Below are positions 23,804 through 36,431 of a DNA stretch of 64,000 bases, in pieces (position 1 is the stretch's first letter; the number at the start of each line of letters is the position of its first letter). A program made the position numbers and the translations under genes. The DNA comes from Nothopassalora personata (Eukaryota; Ascomycota; Dothideomycetes; Mycosphaerellales; Mycosphaerellaceae), in the NCBI GenBank assembly GCA_033816765.1, contig CM066293.1, forward strand, positions 310,001 through 374,000, in the 5' to 3' direction. The notes beneath the pieces were generated by a model. It did not search any database. It was not told where the DNA came from and worked only from the letters and a program-made list of their open reading frames with translations.

Positions 23804-24015
23804 CTAACTGCAAGGCTTACCACATCGTTCCATTGTGAGATTCTCCCATCGTCGAATTTGAAGCGGGCAGCATTTCTGCTTCTCGGTGTACTTTGAGCCT
23901 GCAAGTTCTTCAGCTCTGAAAGGCCTGATCAATCTTCGAAGGAGCACTTACACCAGCATAAAACGCAATACCGAGTGTGCCCACACTGGTACCTCACTTG
24001 GACGTGTTGGCACAT
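23804..24015 (-). CDS. Possible small Cys/His-rich protein of 57 residues
   Basis: Read leftward, exon 24015-23952 encodes MCQHVQVRYQCGHTRYCVLC plus W. A 38-nt intron with a GTAAGT donor is followed by exon 23913-23804, ending in RRWENLTMERCGKPCS. The mix of an N-terminal QCGH word, a paired Cys-Cys and a C-terminal CGKPC resembles small uncharacterised zinc-binding-like proteins found in many copies in Dothideomycetes; this resemblance is from memory. The intron is shorter than normal for ascomycetes (about 45 nt or more), so the copy may be decayed or the splice model wrong. Confidence 0.4.
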
Positions 24016-25803
24016 CGTGTCAAGGACCAAGTAGTCGACAGTCGCAGCAAGCACGTGCTCTGTAACACAGCATAAAGGCAAGGCAACCCTTAAGTAACGG
24101 AGAATATGGCGATTCCACGCCTTCTCTTCACAGATGCTTCGACTAGTCTGTGTTTGAGCCAGTGACCCCAATGCTTCGATGAGCGTGGTTGTGCTGGCTT
24201 GGCGTCCAACAAGGTTGTGGTCGGCACCAGCACGGAGGTCCGCCCCAGAACGATCTCTCATGCAGCGTTGTGTCCTTGTGATCAATTCGTCCTCTGTATC
24301 CACTGGGCTGTTAGGTCATGTAAGTGCCAGGGCGGATGCACGCCGAGGTGTCGGACCTCGAATTCACGAGCCGAGCATGTGCTTGATGACAGGGGGAAGA
24401 CATAGCTGGCACGATCATACTCGTACATTTGATTACACCGAATGCATGTCTCCAAGGCGTAGTCTCGAACAATTTCCTACATTTGAGCCATGGACCCTGG
24501 CAATGGCAACGGCAACGCACTGGAATAGAGTAGTGTTGCTTCTTCATCTCGGGAGGACAGACCAGCAATCTTGTTTGCCTATTTCCTAGTCCTAGTTGTT
24601 TCAAATCAAGCTCCCTGTTCTCGAAGTCCTGCCTGAAGAACGAACGGCAGCTTCTTCCGGTGCATTTGCCGAACAGCAAACGCTGTCTTGGACACCACAC
24701 AGAAAGCATGCAGCGAAAGACGCCGTCTGGCACGTCCAATACTGTCAAAGGACATGGTAACAGATCTCACAAAAGAACCCCCACAAGCAAGAGGTCAGAG
24801 TCTTAGGTACGCTAATGCAAGTATGCATGAAGAGAACCACATCGCCGGAAAACGATCTTCCCCCACCCCGACAGCTGTCATTGAGGGCCCGCTGCAGTCT
24901 GCATCCCGCGTGCACCTGTACGCAATGGTCCCACGTCTTTCTTCTACCGATATCGTCCTCTACCACCCTCCCGCCTGCATCTTAGACCAAGCGGTCAGTC
25001 GTCATTGTCGCTTGTAACTTGGATACATTGATGTTGCGTACATCACATCTCGTGTCGCAGCAATCGCATTTCAAACGGCGAGGGACGATTGCGGGAGTAC
25101 ATCAGCCGCCCTCAGTGAGGAACTTCTTCACCGGCATCACTCCGAGGATCAGGTCCGCGGAAGCGGATGCGTTTTCCAGGGGCCGGGCATCGCGAGGTCA
25201 CACGATCTTCTTGATATCAATGGGACATGTTCTGAGCCGAAGGTGTTTACTGATGGCCGGTCCAACATCGGCACGTCAGATTCGTGAAGCGGGCACACGA
25301 GGACGACTCATCTGCCGAAAAATGAGGCGGTAACAACTAAACTCTTGGCTCTTTGCCCCTATTGCCTCTCTTGCACATCTTTCTTCGGCCATTTTGCGGA
25401 AGACGTGGTATAGAGCATGCAACAGTTCTGTCCATGTTATGGGGCATCGAGCCTCTTATTAGGGTAGGGTAGGGCTGCATAATTTTCATGCAAAATCCGT
25501 TCGATCGTCTCAAACCGATGGTAACAAGGATCTATCTCAAACCGCCGGAGCGCGGTGCTGCTAACGGCAGCTCGCTTAGTATGAGATGAGCTTCTGGGAA
25601 GCTAATAAGCGCATGGCTCCAACACACCGCCCAGAACCAGAACAGCAGTGCAAATGCATGGGGGATTGGCGCATGCATGCCCTTATTGACTGTCGGACGA
25701 TGCTCTGCAACACGCTCAATGTGGGCTTCCACTTCTAAGCCGCATTTCTCACCTTCTGCGAAAGTGATTCATCGCCTAGAATATCGCCATATTTCTACTC
25801 TTC
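24016..25803. other. Gene-poor stretch
   Basis: About 1.8 kb without a recognisable gene. Several Cys- and Arg-rich frames, for example on the minus strand at 24311-24748, look like chance translations with no conserved motif. Confidence 0.4.
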
Positions 25804-27010
25804 CTAGCCGTCCTGAGCCATCTCGAGCCTGGACTTCGTCGTCTTGAACACCCTGGGCATCTTCGTCGCTTCGAAAGAGACCTTATCGTTCAACGTCTTG
25901 GCCACTCCCTTCGCTGCTAGCCAGATCACTGGCATACCGTGACCATTGCATTCTGCCGTGATGTACTGCTCTGGCCTTTCGGGGACTGCTCCAACATGTG
26001 CATGCGAGTCGTACGAGTTACGAACACGCCGGACTAGATCTAGTCCACCTTCGCATCGGTATCCTCCCAGCCTCGGAAGGTACTCTGCATGTAGCCGTCA
26101 TAATAGTCCTTTGCTAACTCGATTAGGACACTGTCGTCGACGTTATCATACCCTTGCTCTGAATGCTGCTTGAAAAGAGAGCATGCGCCACCGACGACGA
26201 CACTTCCATCGCTACGGGGGATCAAGTACGACAGCCCTGTCTGAATTCCGTCCGATATGAGATTTTGATAGTAAAGGTGCCACTTTGCCCTCTGGGACAG
26301 TGATGCGACAGCAGATGCCCTTGCATGGAACAATACCCGTGGATTATCCTGGCAGAAGATCTCCAACGTAAGCGTTATTGGCGTGGACTACTCTGCTCGC
26401 CCGGGTCGTGCCTCCGGCAGTTGTAACCGTAAGCAAGCCATCGGCATCTTCAACCACTTTCGTTACTGGGCAACGTCCTTGCAGGTTTAAATCACCAGAT
26501 GCAACAAGCCATTTCAAGATACGGCGAATGAATTCATGTGGCCACATCATTCCTACTGTGTAGGATGGCATTGCCTTTACACCCTTAACGCAAAAAAGTC
26601 TTTCGGCCTGTGCATCATGTTTGAAGAAGACGTCGTGCATGTATGTAACGCTGTGGCGTTTCATTGTTTCGTAAGTCTTCTTCGCTCCATCTGCCGACTC
26701 CTGGTTTGCCTAGGTGCCGGCAGTCCGTGTCAGCACGAAATCGCAATCAATATTCTCGTTTTCAACGAACTTTTTGATCGTTGGGTCGTGAGCAATATCA
26801 AAGTCCTCCAGCTCGACAGCAGCTTCGAGGCCGAGGCACTTGAAGTATGTCCGAATGTGTCAATATCATACAAATATGGTCTCACATGGCCGCTTGTAAG
26901 GGAGGCAGTAAACATTCGGCGATCCGAGGATAGACAGAGCCAGGCTACCGTGCCCAAGTTGCCAACGTCTCTTAGCATACTCCATACTCTCTACTCAAAG
27001 GGGATTCGGA
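25804..27010 (-). pseudogene. FAD-dependent oxidoreductase (DAO family) relic
   Basis: Family words appear in order on the minus strand but in different frames: SGHVRPYLYDIDTFG, then LEAAVELEDFDIAHDPTIKK and FVENENIDCDFVLTRTAG (ending in a stop), then VKAMPSYTVGMMWPHEFIRR, ASRVVHANNAYVGDLLPG, the shifted segment IVPCKGICCRITVPEGK, then SYLIPRSDGSVVVGGA, YDNVDDSVLIELAKDYYDGY and STFRGWEDTDAKVD. A stop separates this from a C-terminal piece with NSYDSHAHVGAVPERPEQYI and NGHGMPVIWLAAKGVAK. Several frameshifts and stops make it non-functional. The N-terminal FAD-binding GxGxxG segment is not seen and may have been lost in the AT-rich block to the right. Confidence 0.83.
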
Positions 27011-27039
27011 CCACTCGAATCTCAACACCCACCACCTAT

Positions 27040-27715
27040 AGATAAGCTTTGCGTAAGGCACCACTCCCTTATATAACCTAATCTCTACCTTGAAAATCTT
27101 ACCTATTACAATAACCTTAATTTACCATGTATATATTAGTAATATATAAGCGAATTCTTCTAAGGGGGAAGTAAGGTCTAGCCTTATTATTATTAGCTAT
27201 ATCTAGGTACTATTATAGCTCTAGTAATCCTACTTATTATACTACTTATCTACTATAGCTATAGGCTTTAAATTTTCGTAGCTATTTATAGGTAGAGTAG
27301 ATTAGTATAGCCTTCTTCTTAGCTATACTTATCTTAGTAAGGTTAGTTTAGATATAGTATCCTTAACTAAGCTTAAGAGTTCCTTAGGACCTATTTCTTA
27401 TAACCCTTATACTAAGGATCTTTTTACGTTTACTAAGATCTTTAATCTTAAACAACCGTTAAAATTTAGCCTTAAACTAATAAATATTTAATAGCTTTAG
27501 AGCTATAATAGGGATGTTATCTATATAGATAAGGACTATACTATTTCTCTATAGATAAGTAGGTATAGATCTACCTAGGACTAGGTAAATCTATTCTAGC
27601 TTAGTAATATAGAGCTTATTCTAGTGTCTAGCTACTCAAGTCCGTAAAGGCTACGTAGGACCTCAAAGACTATATTTAGTAGGATATCGGAGCTGCACCA
27701 ACAGAATCGCTACAT
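27040..27715. repeat. AT-rich, RIP-like relic block
   Basis: Base composition changes abruptly to strongly AT-rich, with dense TA dinucleotides (repeated CTATA, TTAG and AGCTAT words), then returns to normal near 27,716. No frame longer than about 60 codons survives. This is the look of a transposon fragment eroded by repeat-induced point mutation (C to T in CpA context). The original element cannot be identified by eye. Confidence 0.65.
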
Positions 27716-28561
27716 GGTATGAAAGATGCGAAGTCCACTCAGAGTACGTCTTCGCACTCCCCAACGACGCGAACCTACTCCATATTAGCGCAGTCACCAT
27801 GCGTGAGCGCTGCAAACAATGCTCACATCAATGCCGTACCTTCGATCATCAACGCGATCGTGTTGACGTCTGCTTGGTCGTCTGGCAATAGCAGGATGCT
27901 GACAGGAAGTCGTGTGCTGTATGACATGGCCAGTGCTGGTCAGGCGCCTTAGATCTTCGCGAAAATTAATCGATTTGGCATTCCATACCACGGCGTGTGA
28001 TTACTTTCGATATTCATGGCTCTGGGGTACATGTCGCTGCAAGGCACGGCATCAACAGTCTTTCCCTGTCTACAGGACCTGGTCGCGATTAGCACACACT
28101 CCCTGACCGGGCCATAGTGCTAATCACGTACTTGCGGTTTAACATGGCTTCCAAGCACAAGGCATCGATCGAAAGAGACAATTGCCTTTGACGGCTCCTT
28201 TTTAACCGTGGTTCTCATGGTGTTCCCTGGTACTCTTTCTGCTGCTACTGCTCACCACTGGCTACACCACCTTCGTGCACATCCACTGGAACGCCGAAAC
28301 ATTTATCAGTAGCTACTTCAACATTCCCTTCCCACTGGCGCTGTGCTTTGGCTACAATCTCTGGAAGAGGACCAAGATTATCTCATTGCAGGGGAGCCCG
28401 ATCAGAGCTTTCATCACGTCGCCAACGCGAATTCGGAGCCGAAGCCGACAGGTTTGAGGAGGCTGAATTTGACTTTGGTCGTAGTCACTCCATGTTGTGT
28501 ATTTGTAACATCATTCCAGCTCGTGGCGCCACTCCGTTCCTTCTTGTATCTTTTTGCTCTA
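27716..28561. other. Gene-free stretch
   Basis: I see no supported gene here. Frames on the plus strand that run into 28,562-29,014 are antisense shadows of the transporter gene. Confidence 0.4.
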
Positions 28562-30186
28562 TCACTGGGCGCTGACAGGGGCAATACTGGGAATTACTCC
28601 AGCTCGGCGGTCGGGGCAAGTCTCTGGTGTTGGGTCGTCCTCAGGTTCGATAGGCAGAGGAACTTGATCGCTCCCGCTAGGTGTAGTGGCGTCTCTACCT
28701 ATCCGGCCAGTCTGCCGGCCTTTTCTTTCGAGAATCGCAATGAGGAAGATGACTGGTATCGTAAGGCACCCAACGACGAGCGACGCAATGTAGCCTTTGC
28801 GGTAGTTGGGTGCATCCGTGACTGGATAAAAGACCAGTGGCCACCAAGTCACGAAAGCGAAGTCAAAGCTGTTCATGAAGCCAGTGGTGATGGCTCGCAG
28901 TTGAAGATCATGTCCAGTGAGGTCGGCCATCCACGAGTACCACAGTGCCTGTGGTGCGTAAGTAGTTCCCATCAGGTAAAAGGCGAAGAAGTACGCCGCA
29001 TCACTGCTTGGTGACGACACCAGGATCGCACTGCTAATAATGAACGTGAAGCCGATCGCCAATGAACACTGCCAGCGTGACCGCAGCTTGTCACTAACGT
29101 AGCAGTAGAAGAAGGTTGCCACTATTCCGGTGCCGTGGACAGCAGTTGGCCATATATTCTGCTGAACCACACTGTAGCCCCGAGAGGCCATCCACAGGGG
29201 CATTACGTTGTTGTTCAGAGCCTGCACAACAAGTGAGTACAGCATGAAGACGAACGGCAGAAGGTAGAATTGCCAACTCAGCAGTACCCGGCGAAGTACC
29301 GTCCAGTCCCAGGCTGTCTTCTCCGTCTTCCCGAGTCTTGTAGCGGCGAGCTCTTTCTCCTGTTCAGAGAGATAGCGTGCAGTCCTGTGTTTTGGCAGAT
29401 CCGGTATTGCAAAATAGCCAAACAGAGCGAAAGGTATTGTCATGCAGGATACAACGATGAAGATCAACCTCCACGCAGGAGGCGAAGATGAGCTTCCCCT
29501 CAATGCCTTGATGAGGCCAGCCTGGATCCATCCTCCTGCCATATTACCGAGATTTCCAAAGCCGCAGAAGATGGCAGCGCGAGTGGCCAGCTCTGACTGC
29601 TTGTACCATGAGCCGTAGACGAAATGGGCGCCGACAAATGCAATTGCAGAAAAGGCACCTTCGAAAGCATTCAATACGAAGACCTGCCAGACTTTTTCCA
29701 CCCGATAGGTGACCAAAGTGAGCACGCTCCAGACGGTGTTCGCCCCAACAAAGACGTATCGCGGCTTCGTGATCGTAAGTAGAGAAGTTGACGGAATCTG
29801 GAAGACTGCGTAGGTGATCAAATAGATCGTGGACATGTAGTTATAGTCTTTACCCTGTGCCATGGTAAGTGAGTGGACCGCAGAGAGTTATAATGTAGTA
29901 TGTAAACATGATATACCTCAAAGCCAAGGTCCTCTTTCATTCCCGAAATGTATGCTGTGCTGTAGCTGGATCGATTGACTCCAAAGAGAAACCATATGAT
30001 CGAGAAGTATATCAATATCGTGAAATCCAGTTTGATCAAGAGCGATCTCTCGGTGCTAGGCGGTCCCCAGAGCCGTGTGATACTGCTCGTAAGGGCCATC
30101 CTGATCCCGGGTGTTGGCGAGGACCTCTTGAGAAGAAGAGGCTGCTCTTCTGAGCCAGCTGGACAGGTTCGTAGGAGGGAAGCCAT
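28562..30186 (-). CDS. MFS transporter, anion:cation symporter family (pantothenate/allantoate-permease type)
   Basis: Two exons read leftward, 30186-29917 and 29854-28562, with a 62-nt intron at codon phase 0, give 520 aa. The protein has about 12 hydrophobic segments with cytosolic N and C termini. The first TM reads DFTILIYFSIIWFLFGVNRS, and the following SYSTAYISGMKEDLGF and YNYMSTIYLITYAVFQIPS regions match the Dal5/Fen2/Liz1/Seo1 branch. WYKQSELATRAAIFCGFGNLG is the family signature after TM4. The Pro/Asp-rich C-terminal tail is variable. Members import small organic anions such as pantothenate, allantoate, nicotinate or biotin precursors; the substrate here is unknown. Intact. Confidence 0.9.
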
Positions 30187-30824
30187 TTTTGGGAAAAGGC
30201 CAGGTAGTCACACAATAGAGATGCTGTAGTATGCTGCGTAGCTTGCGACATTGATGTCGATCCACAGTTGCCTGATCTGCGGCCTATCATGAAGCAACTC
30301 CAGTTGTGGCGACCTATCTGGGGTATCATATCGTCAAATAGTTCCTGACGATGGCATGTTGGGATCGCGGGTGGGCGAGAGAATGTTGATGTTGTTATCA
30401 GGACGAAGTCCGAAAACACATCTCGAGATACAACTCGGCAGTTCTTGCCACTTGCTGATTATTGTGTCTGTGCACGTCTCGGGTAGACCTACACTTTACT
30501 TGCTTACAAAGTCATTCCTGGTTTTCTTCAATTATATCAAGATCAAGTCTCATGCATATTCACCTTTCAAGACAAACGAAGAGTGAAAAGTTGGAGGCCA
30601 AAGATGTGACGTAGGATAATTAATCTCAATTGCATCTTCTCCCTTCTCCCCTTCTCCCTTCATCACAAAAGAAGCCATATACTCCTTCTCAGCATCCTCA
30701 CAAACAACCGGGTGTAGTCGCACAATCACCTCGAAATCCAACTCCCTGCTCAATTCCTGACATGGTCTTCTTCTCATCAATCATTATCCATCAGCAATCC
30801 TCCATCTCTCGTCTACCCCATCAT
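30187..30824. other. Intergenic region
   Basis: Contains the upstream region of the transporter; 30,500-30,700 is T/C-rich. No gene is recognised. Confidence 0.4.
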
Positions 30825-31100
30825 CTAGAAAGCATAACATCCCATCGCCACGACGCGTCCCACCACCGACGAGGACCTGCTCTGCTGCTGGCCGGCGGAG
30901 CCGCTCATCGAAGCTGATCGGGAGGGAGCTGGTGTATTGTCATTCGAGCTGGCAGGTGTGTTCTTTTGTGGCGTGGTGCTTCTTGCGGTGATGCGGGGTT
31001 CTTGGTTTGAGAAGGAGGCGAAGAGTTTCTTGAGCTTGTCGTGGCTGGCTGCGCCGGGGAAGTCGTTGATTGAGGTGATTGGGAGGCTGCAGGGAAGCAT
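30825..31100 (-). CDS. Hypothetical 91-residue protein
   Basis: A compact frame beginning MLPCSLPITSINDFPGAASH contains a short helix KLKKLFASFSNQ and then a Ser/Thr/Pro-rich low-complexity tail ending VVGRVVAMGCYAF. It has no signal peptide or TM segment. The N-terminal composition looks coding and the start codon context is acceptable, but I recognise no family and chance cannot be excluded. It could be spliced to sequence further upstream, where a His-rich run (about 31,104-31,150) lies in another frame. Confidence 0.4.
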   Translation of the reverse strand: MLPCSLPITSINDFPGAASHDKLKKLFASFSNQEPRITARSTTPQKNTPASSNDNTPAPSRSASMSGSAGQQQSRSSSVVGRVVAMGCYAF

Positions 31101-32926
31101 TTTAACGACGGTTGGTGATGGTGGTGGTGGTGGTGATGTTGGTGTGATGTGAGGTGGTAATGTGGGTTGAATTTGAGACTTGATTGTTTTGCTTGCTTGG
31201 TATTGAGGAGGCTGTTGTTGTTAATGCTGATGAAGATTCCACAAGCCCGACGATGCAGCCATACTATATACACTTCCAATCTCAAGCACAAGCCATACCA
31301 TTCATCCCGTCCCTCGGCAACAGTCTGTTCAACCGAAGGCAGTCGGATTCCGTGCATCGTCGTGGGGAGTTCCACATTCGGCAACCGCTACACAAAAACG
31401 CCTGCAGGCAACGAAATTCTTCTGGACTGACAGGCACCAGAAAGGGTTCAGGCAACAAATTTTCGCAATCGTTCTCGTGAGAGCCACACGCCAGGGCGAC
31501 GCCTCGTACTGGCTGGGTATCAAACAGAGTTGTGCTGGCGCCGCAAGCCTTCCGAAGGCAGCCTTCCGCAGCCACAATGCCTCGGTCCAACATCACTTTC
31601 CACCGCTGTTCAGAAACGATGATTTGTCGACGGCAGATTTCAGCTGTGGCGAAGGAGTTGCGAGTTATTGCCGGTCGATTCTCGAGGTTTCTGATTTTGA
31701 GCCTCATGATATCAACACCTCTCGACCCTGATCGCCACAACCGATGCCGCAGTCAGGCACCAGAATGAGTTTTTCAGCCTTCGACATCACCTCAGCATAC
31801 CCGAGATTAGCATATCGATGAGGAAGGAGAAGGTAGGCTGGGTGCTGTATACCGAGCTCAACGTCGGCATGCCGGTTGTCGTGCGATCGTGCTGACTCTC
31901 GCGAGACTGCAACCTTCCTGATTGGGATTGTGCGTAGACACGTTGGGTGCGGACGTCACGACAAGTCGCGATATGTGCCTCTCCTAAAAACGCCGAAAGG
32001 ATCCATTGATGCAGCCATGATCACCTCAGACTGCACAGTCGTGGAAGGAGATACCTTCATTTGATTGGAAAAGGTAACTCTCAGATCCTGTGCAACGAGC
32101 TCGGCGACGAAACTAGCGACTCTAAGGACCTCGCAGTGCACTTGCAGGGACTCGTTGCAAGTCGATTCTATCGCGAATGCTTTGGTCCTGGTCTGAGCAG
32201 AATGCACCCCAGCATACCCGATGCTGAGCATGCAGGGGAAACGCAATGGCGAGAATCACAAGCTTGAGCAGGTAGGCCGGCGGCTGTTGTTACAGTGCCG
32301 AGCACAAGGTCGCCATGCCGGCTATGGTGCGTTCGGTCGGCATCTTACACTTGTCCTGACCGCAATGTTTCGCCACTGCTTATCTTGTGTATACGCATTC
32401 TGTATTCACGCCAATCGTGGAATGTGGGAAGGGAATCTGGCTCGAGCGGCAGGTTGCCGAAGCATGAGACCGACTCTGATTGAGCATTATGCTTCTAGCT
32501 TTCCTTATGATGGTAGGACGAGGTAGTGCTGGCTTTGATTTTCATGCGCTAGCAATCACACGCCTCATCATAAGCCCTCAACGAATATGTCCCAGATACA
32601 TGTGCTGCAGTGACTGCTGTTGATTGCTGCATGATCGCCTTTTCTGCAACATCAAAGAGCTTCCTTACGGACCAGTGCACGCCCGCACTGTCGGGTTCGA
32701 GCATATAGAAAGCCCAAGCAGTGTAATTCAATGCTGCTCAAGATATCAGAGGGAGGCACGGGTAGTGGCGAATGTCATTCGGCGTACGAGACAGGGACCA
32801 AAGCATACTGCTGGTAGCTTGGGTTTGCCTGGTGCACGAAGGACCTCGACTCCCCGTTGGGAGCACAGGGCGGCCGGCAGATCAATGTTCTGGCTGTCAG
32901 CGTTCTCAGCTGGCTCTGTGCGGTTC
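31101..32926. other. Gene-free stretch
   Basis: About 1.8 kb with no supported gene. A GGT trinucleotide run lies near 31,118-31,135. Two near-identical words (cataCCCGAgatt near 31,798 and cataCCCGATgct near 32,214) are the only repeats noticed. Confidence 0.4.
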
Positions 32927-35206
32927 TCAGAACAAGCCAAGAAGGTCTTCGTTCGTCTTTTTCGATCCGGCTCCGCCATTCAATTGTGTCTGGGCCGGAG
33001 GTGGCTGGTCGTTCAAGTCCATGTTCGCGAGACCGTTCATCAGATCCTGGCTACCGCCACCATTTGTCGTGGCCGGTCCCGCGTAACCTAGTCCCATTAG
33101 ATCTTCCAAGCCGCCACCTGGTGCTTGGCCCGCCACCGACGACGTGATTGATGGACTGGCCACTCTTTGTGGTGTGCCCGCGAGGCCTTCCAGACCAGAC
33201 GCGCCCATTGCTGGCGCCTTCTGCATGGACGCAGGTGCCGCTCCATCGAAGTCGATATCGAGCAGATTCTCGGCGGTGTTTTGTATCGGTGCTGACGTGC
33301 CGGCAACAGCCGCTGATACTGCTGAGGCGGCAATGGGATTTTCGCGTGCGTTCTCTTTGGCTTCGGCAATAGCCTCTTCCTGCAGCGCAGAACTCCTGCC
33401 CTGGCCAAGGAATGCCGAAGGTGGTTTGTGGTAGACAGATGAGAGTGTCGAGAGGTTTGGCAGAAGCTTGTCGAGAAGTGGTGCTGATAGTACAGGTATT
33501 GTTGATGTGATTTGAGGTCTTTGCGCGAGAACAATGTTCTTGGCGATTTGTGGATCTGATGATAGCAGTCTCCAGTAGACATATGCTCGGTCTCGCACAT
33601 CTGGGTTGTCGTTTTCAGCGGTAGCGGCTTGCAGGACTTTCTGTACCAGCCCTTGCGACTCGTCTGGCTTCTTCAAGAAGAGCTTGACTACTGCAGTGAG
33701 TATTTGTAGTTGCGTCTAGAAATGGTCAGCACAAATCAAAACGGAAGCCGCAAGGACATTACTCACCTGCGTAAACTCCTCATTGAAGCCCTCCACGAAG
33801 CCCGCCAAAATGTCTCCAGCATTAGAGATCTTTTCTGCGTACTCGCCCACGATCCAGATCAAGCTCCCTCTAGCTTGAGGGTCGTCCAAGTCATCTATAC
33901 ATTGGCAAAGTGTCGGTATTATGCCCTCGTAGCCAGGGTACTTCCTGAAGATGTCCTTGATAACCACAATGACCTCTTGCACAACGTAGCCGACCTTGGT
34001 GTTAATAAGTTCTAGAAGCACGTTGACTGCCTTCTCGGCACATTCTTCAATCTTGATAGCTACTTGTCCGATGGCACGGATTGCTTTCCGCACGAAGTCC
34101 ATATCGACTTCAAGAGCATACTCTTTCAGCTCGGCAAGTAGTTGGTCCACGTTCTGTGAATTTGCGATTCTAACCATGATCTCAAGTTTCTGGAGTTTGA
34201 GGTACGGCGGATCGTTGTACTTGCAGAAGAATACACGCATCTCCTTGTCCAGGATGGCGGGCTGTTTTTGCAGGAGAAGGTCGATGTTCCGTAGCGCCAC
34301 GTACTGCACTTCTGGCTGACTGGATATGAGCGTCACCAAAGGTGGCGACATCTTCTTGAGGTATGTGGCGTTAAGCTGTGGGTTCTCGATGTGTTGCATG
34401 TGGAGAAAGACAGCCTTGACTGCAGCCAGCACAACCGCAGGGTTCACGTGCTGGAACTGCGGGCTGACCCTTTCACAGATGTGCTCCGACTCCTTGACGT
34501 CCACCGCCTTGTAGTCTGCCAGCGTTGATAATATCGTGATCCGACCCCATTCTGTGCATTCGTTCAAGGCGAGGAGCATTTTCTTGAGCGTTTGGCTGGT
34601 GATGATCAATGCTTTGGTCTGTGGTGCTGATTCGTCGATTTCGGCAAGAGCTTGTACCGAGTTGGCGACGACCATTGGGTTGCTATCGCCGATCATCTCT
34701 TGCAGAGTCTCCAGGAAGCCGTTCTCTATACACATATCTGGGTTGAGGTCGAAGAGCTTGGCCACACACAACGCTGCTGTCTTGCGCACGTACGGTGATT
34801 CATCCTTGAGTGTCTTCCGGAGCGGCTCTTCCATGTAGTCCACCATCTTGTCCACTCTGATGCAGCCCATGGTGCGTATCGCCAGTGCTCGGACGAGCGG
34901 ATTAGGGTCCTCCGAGTCCTGGACGAATGTGTTGACGGCCAGTATGCACAAATCTGGATGCGATTTGGCGTAGTTCATGAGGTATAGATACACTAGCTTC
35001 TTCTGGTCGAGGTCGGGCGTCGCGATGTTCTTGAGCACGTCTGGAAAGAGGGCCGAGACGTCCTTTCCCAGCGTCATGGACATGATGGTCTTCTGTATTG
35101 ACTCTTTGCGTTCCCACGCATATTGTGACACGAGCCCAGCGCGCAGCTCGTACGTCTCGCCCTTCCTCGCCGTGCCCAGCGCATTGCGTAGCCTGTTGAC
35201 CGCCAT
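32927..35206 (-). CDS. apl2: AP-1 adaptor complex large subunit beta (beta-adaptin)
   Basis: Two exons read leftward, 35206-33767 and 33715-32927, with a 51-nt intron, give 742 aa. The opening [20 protein letters not shown] and the HEAT-repeat trunk ([60 protein letters not shown]) are hallmark beta-adaptin sequence through residue 590 or so. A Pro/Ala/Gly-rich hinge follows. The C terminus ends NEDLLGLF, a clathrin-box-like acidic-leucine motif, without the full appendage of animal beta-adaptins, as in fungi. In AP-1 it binds cargo dileucine signals and clathrin at the trans-Golgi and endosomes. The frame stays open 142 codons upstream of 35206, including an Asp10 run, but similarity starts at 35206. 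AP-2 beta is the alternative; the N terminus favours AP-1. Confidence 0.93.
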
Positions 35207-35443
35207 GCCGTGTGTGCGGTAGCGATGGCTTGAGGGATGTCGTTGCTCATGTACGTCCACAGGCGGTCGGTCCCGTCGTTTGTTGTAAGCTGTTTCACAC
35301 AGTCTCTCCCCTCTCCCCTTCGTTGATGCTGTTTCACCGGACGAGGGCCAGTCACTGTGTGAGTTCGGAGGGTGCCTGAGGGGACTCGCAAGAACGCCTG
35401 ACGTGAAATATGGACAGCTGTCGTCGTCGCCGTCGTCACCCTT

Positions 35444-35475
<32 letters not shown>

Positions 35476-36431
35476 GGATGCAGATGCCCGCCTGGGGGGG
35501 GGGAGTTACCAAAAGGCTTGTCTGTAGAGAAGCTCCGCTTGGGCCAGACGCGGGCCGCCCAGCCAGATGATAGAACAATGACAGACACCCCTTGGCGAGC
35601 CAACTATCGCCGTCGCTCTCTACTTGCACCACAACATCACTTCATCTCATGGGCCTCGGGTGATCAATCATGGTACATATCATCTAGTGCTAACAATCAT
35701 GCTCTATCTACCTCGCTGACCTGCGGCCACAGCCATTTAACCTCCCAAATCTACGACGACTCTTCGTGGAGGCGCGTACCGAAGTCGAGGAAAGCGCGTA
35801 CTCACGTAATGCCGTACGTTATTATGAAGCTCACTGCATGCGCTGAGCATCCACATATCTCATCATCCCACAGTTCTACAACTTGGTCTTGTTCATGTCT
35901 TCGGTCGCCATCTTCAGCCTAGCGGCACAGAGATTGAACGCGCAACGATGATTCCCATTATGGCACTGCTATCTCGAGGGGGGGACCCGCGACAGCCTCA
36001 CAGCATCAAAAGCTCAGCGCGAGTGTTCCCAGATTCATCATCAGCTCAGCGCCGACGTCAGCCGATATCCAATTCAACGGTGAGCAGTCAGTCACCAGCG
36101 GCCGTATCCTCAGACCTGAGCGAAGCCTGACGAAGGACAAAGACGACATCTGGATTTGTTCCACGGTAATCTCACATACGATGCTGCGACGAGCCTGGAG
36201 ATCACATGCACAGCAATGCACGACGAAATAGGTGTTGGGTTTGCAACGGTCGCCGCCAGAGGAAGATTGTCGGGTCACTTCTCCGCTACCTCCTCGGGTC
36301 TGCGCCAGCTGCTCACCTAAGCGATTCTAGTGGCTCCACTCCCTGGGCACGACATTCGGTTTTTTCCGAGCTCGAGATTCCATCTCACTGTCACTAGATC
36401 AGAAGAGACTGCTGCTTGCTATTCTCGAAGA
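35207..36431. other. Divergent intergenic region with CGT/GTC repeat
   Basis: Carries the promoters of beta-adaptin (leftward) and a DHA1 transporter (rightward). A GTC trinucleotide run of about ten units lies near 35,444-35,476, and a G10 run near 35,494-35,503. No further gene is supported. Confidence 0.5.

Noticed and set aside
24311..24748. 145-codon cysteine-rich minus-strand frame as a secreted protein
   Set aside because: No signal peptide, irregular cysteine spacing and overlapping frames on the other strand; it looks like random translation.
28343..29014. 223-codon plus-strand frame
   Set aside because: Most of it is antisense to the intact MFS transporter, and its translation has no conserved motif.
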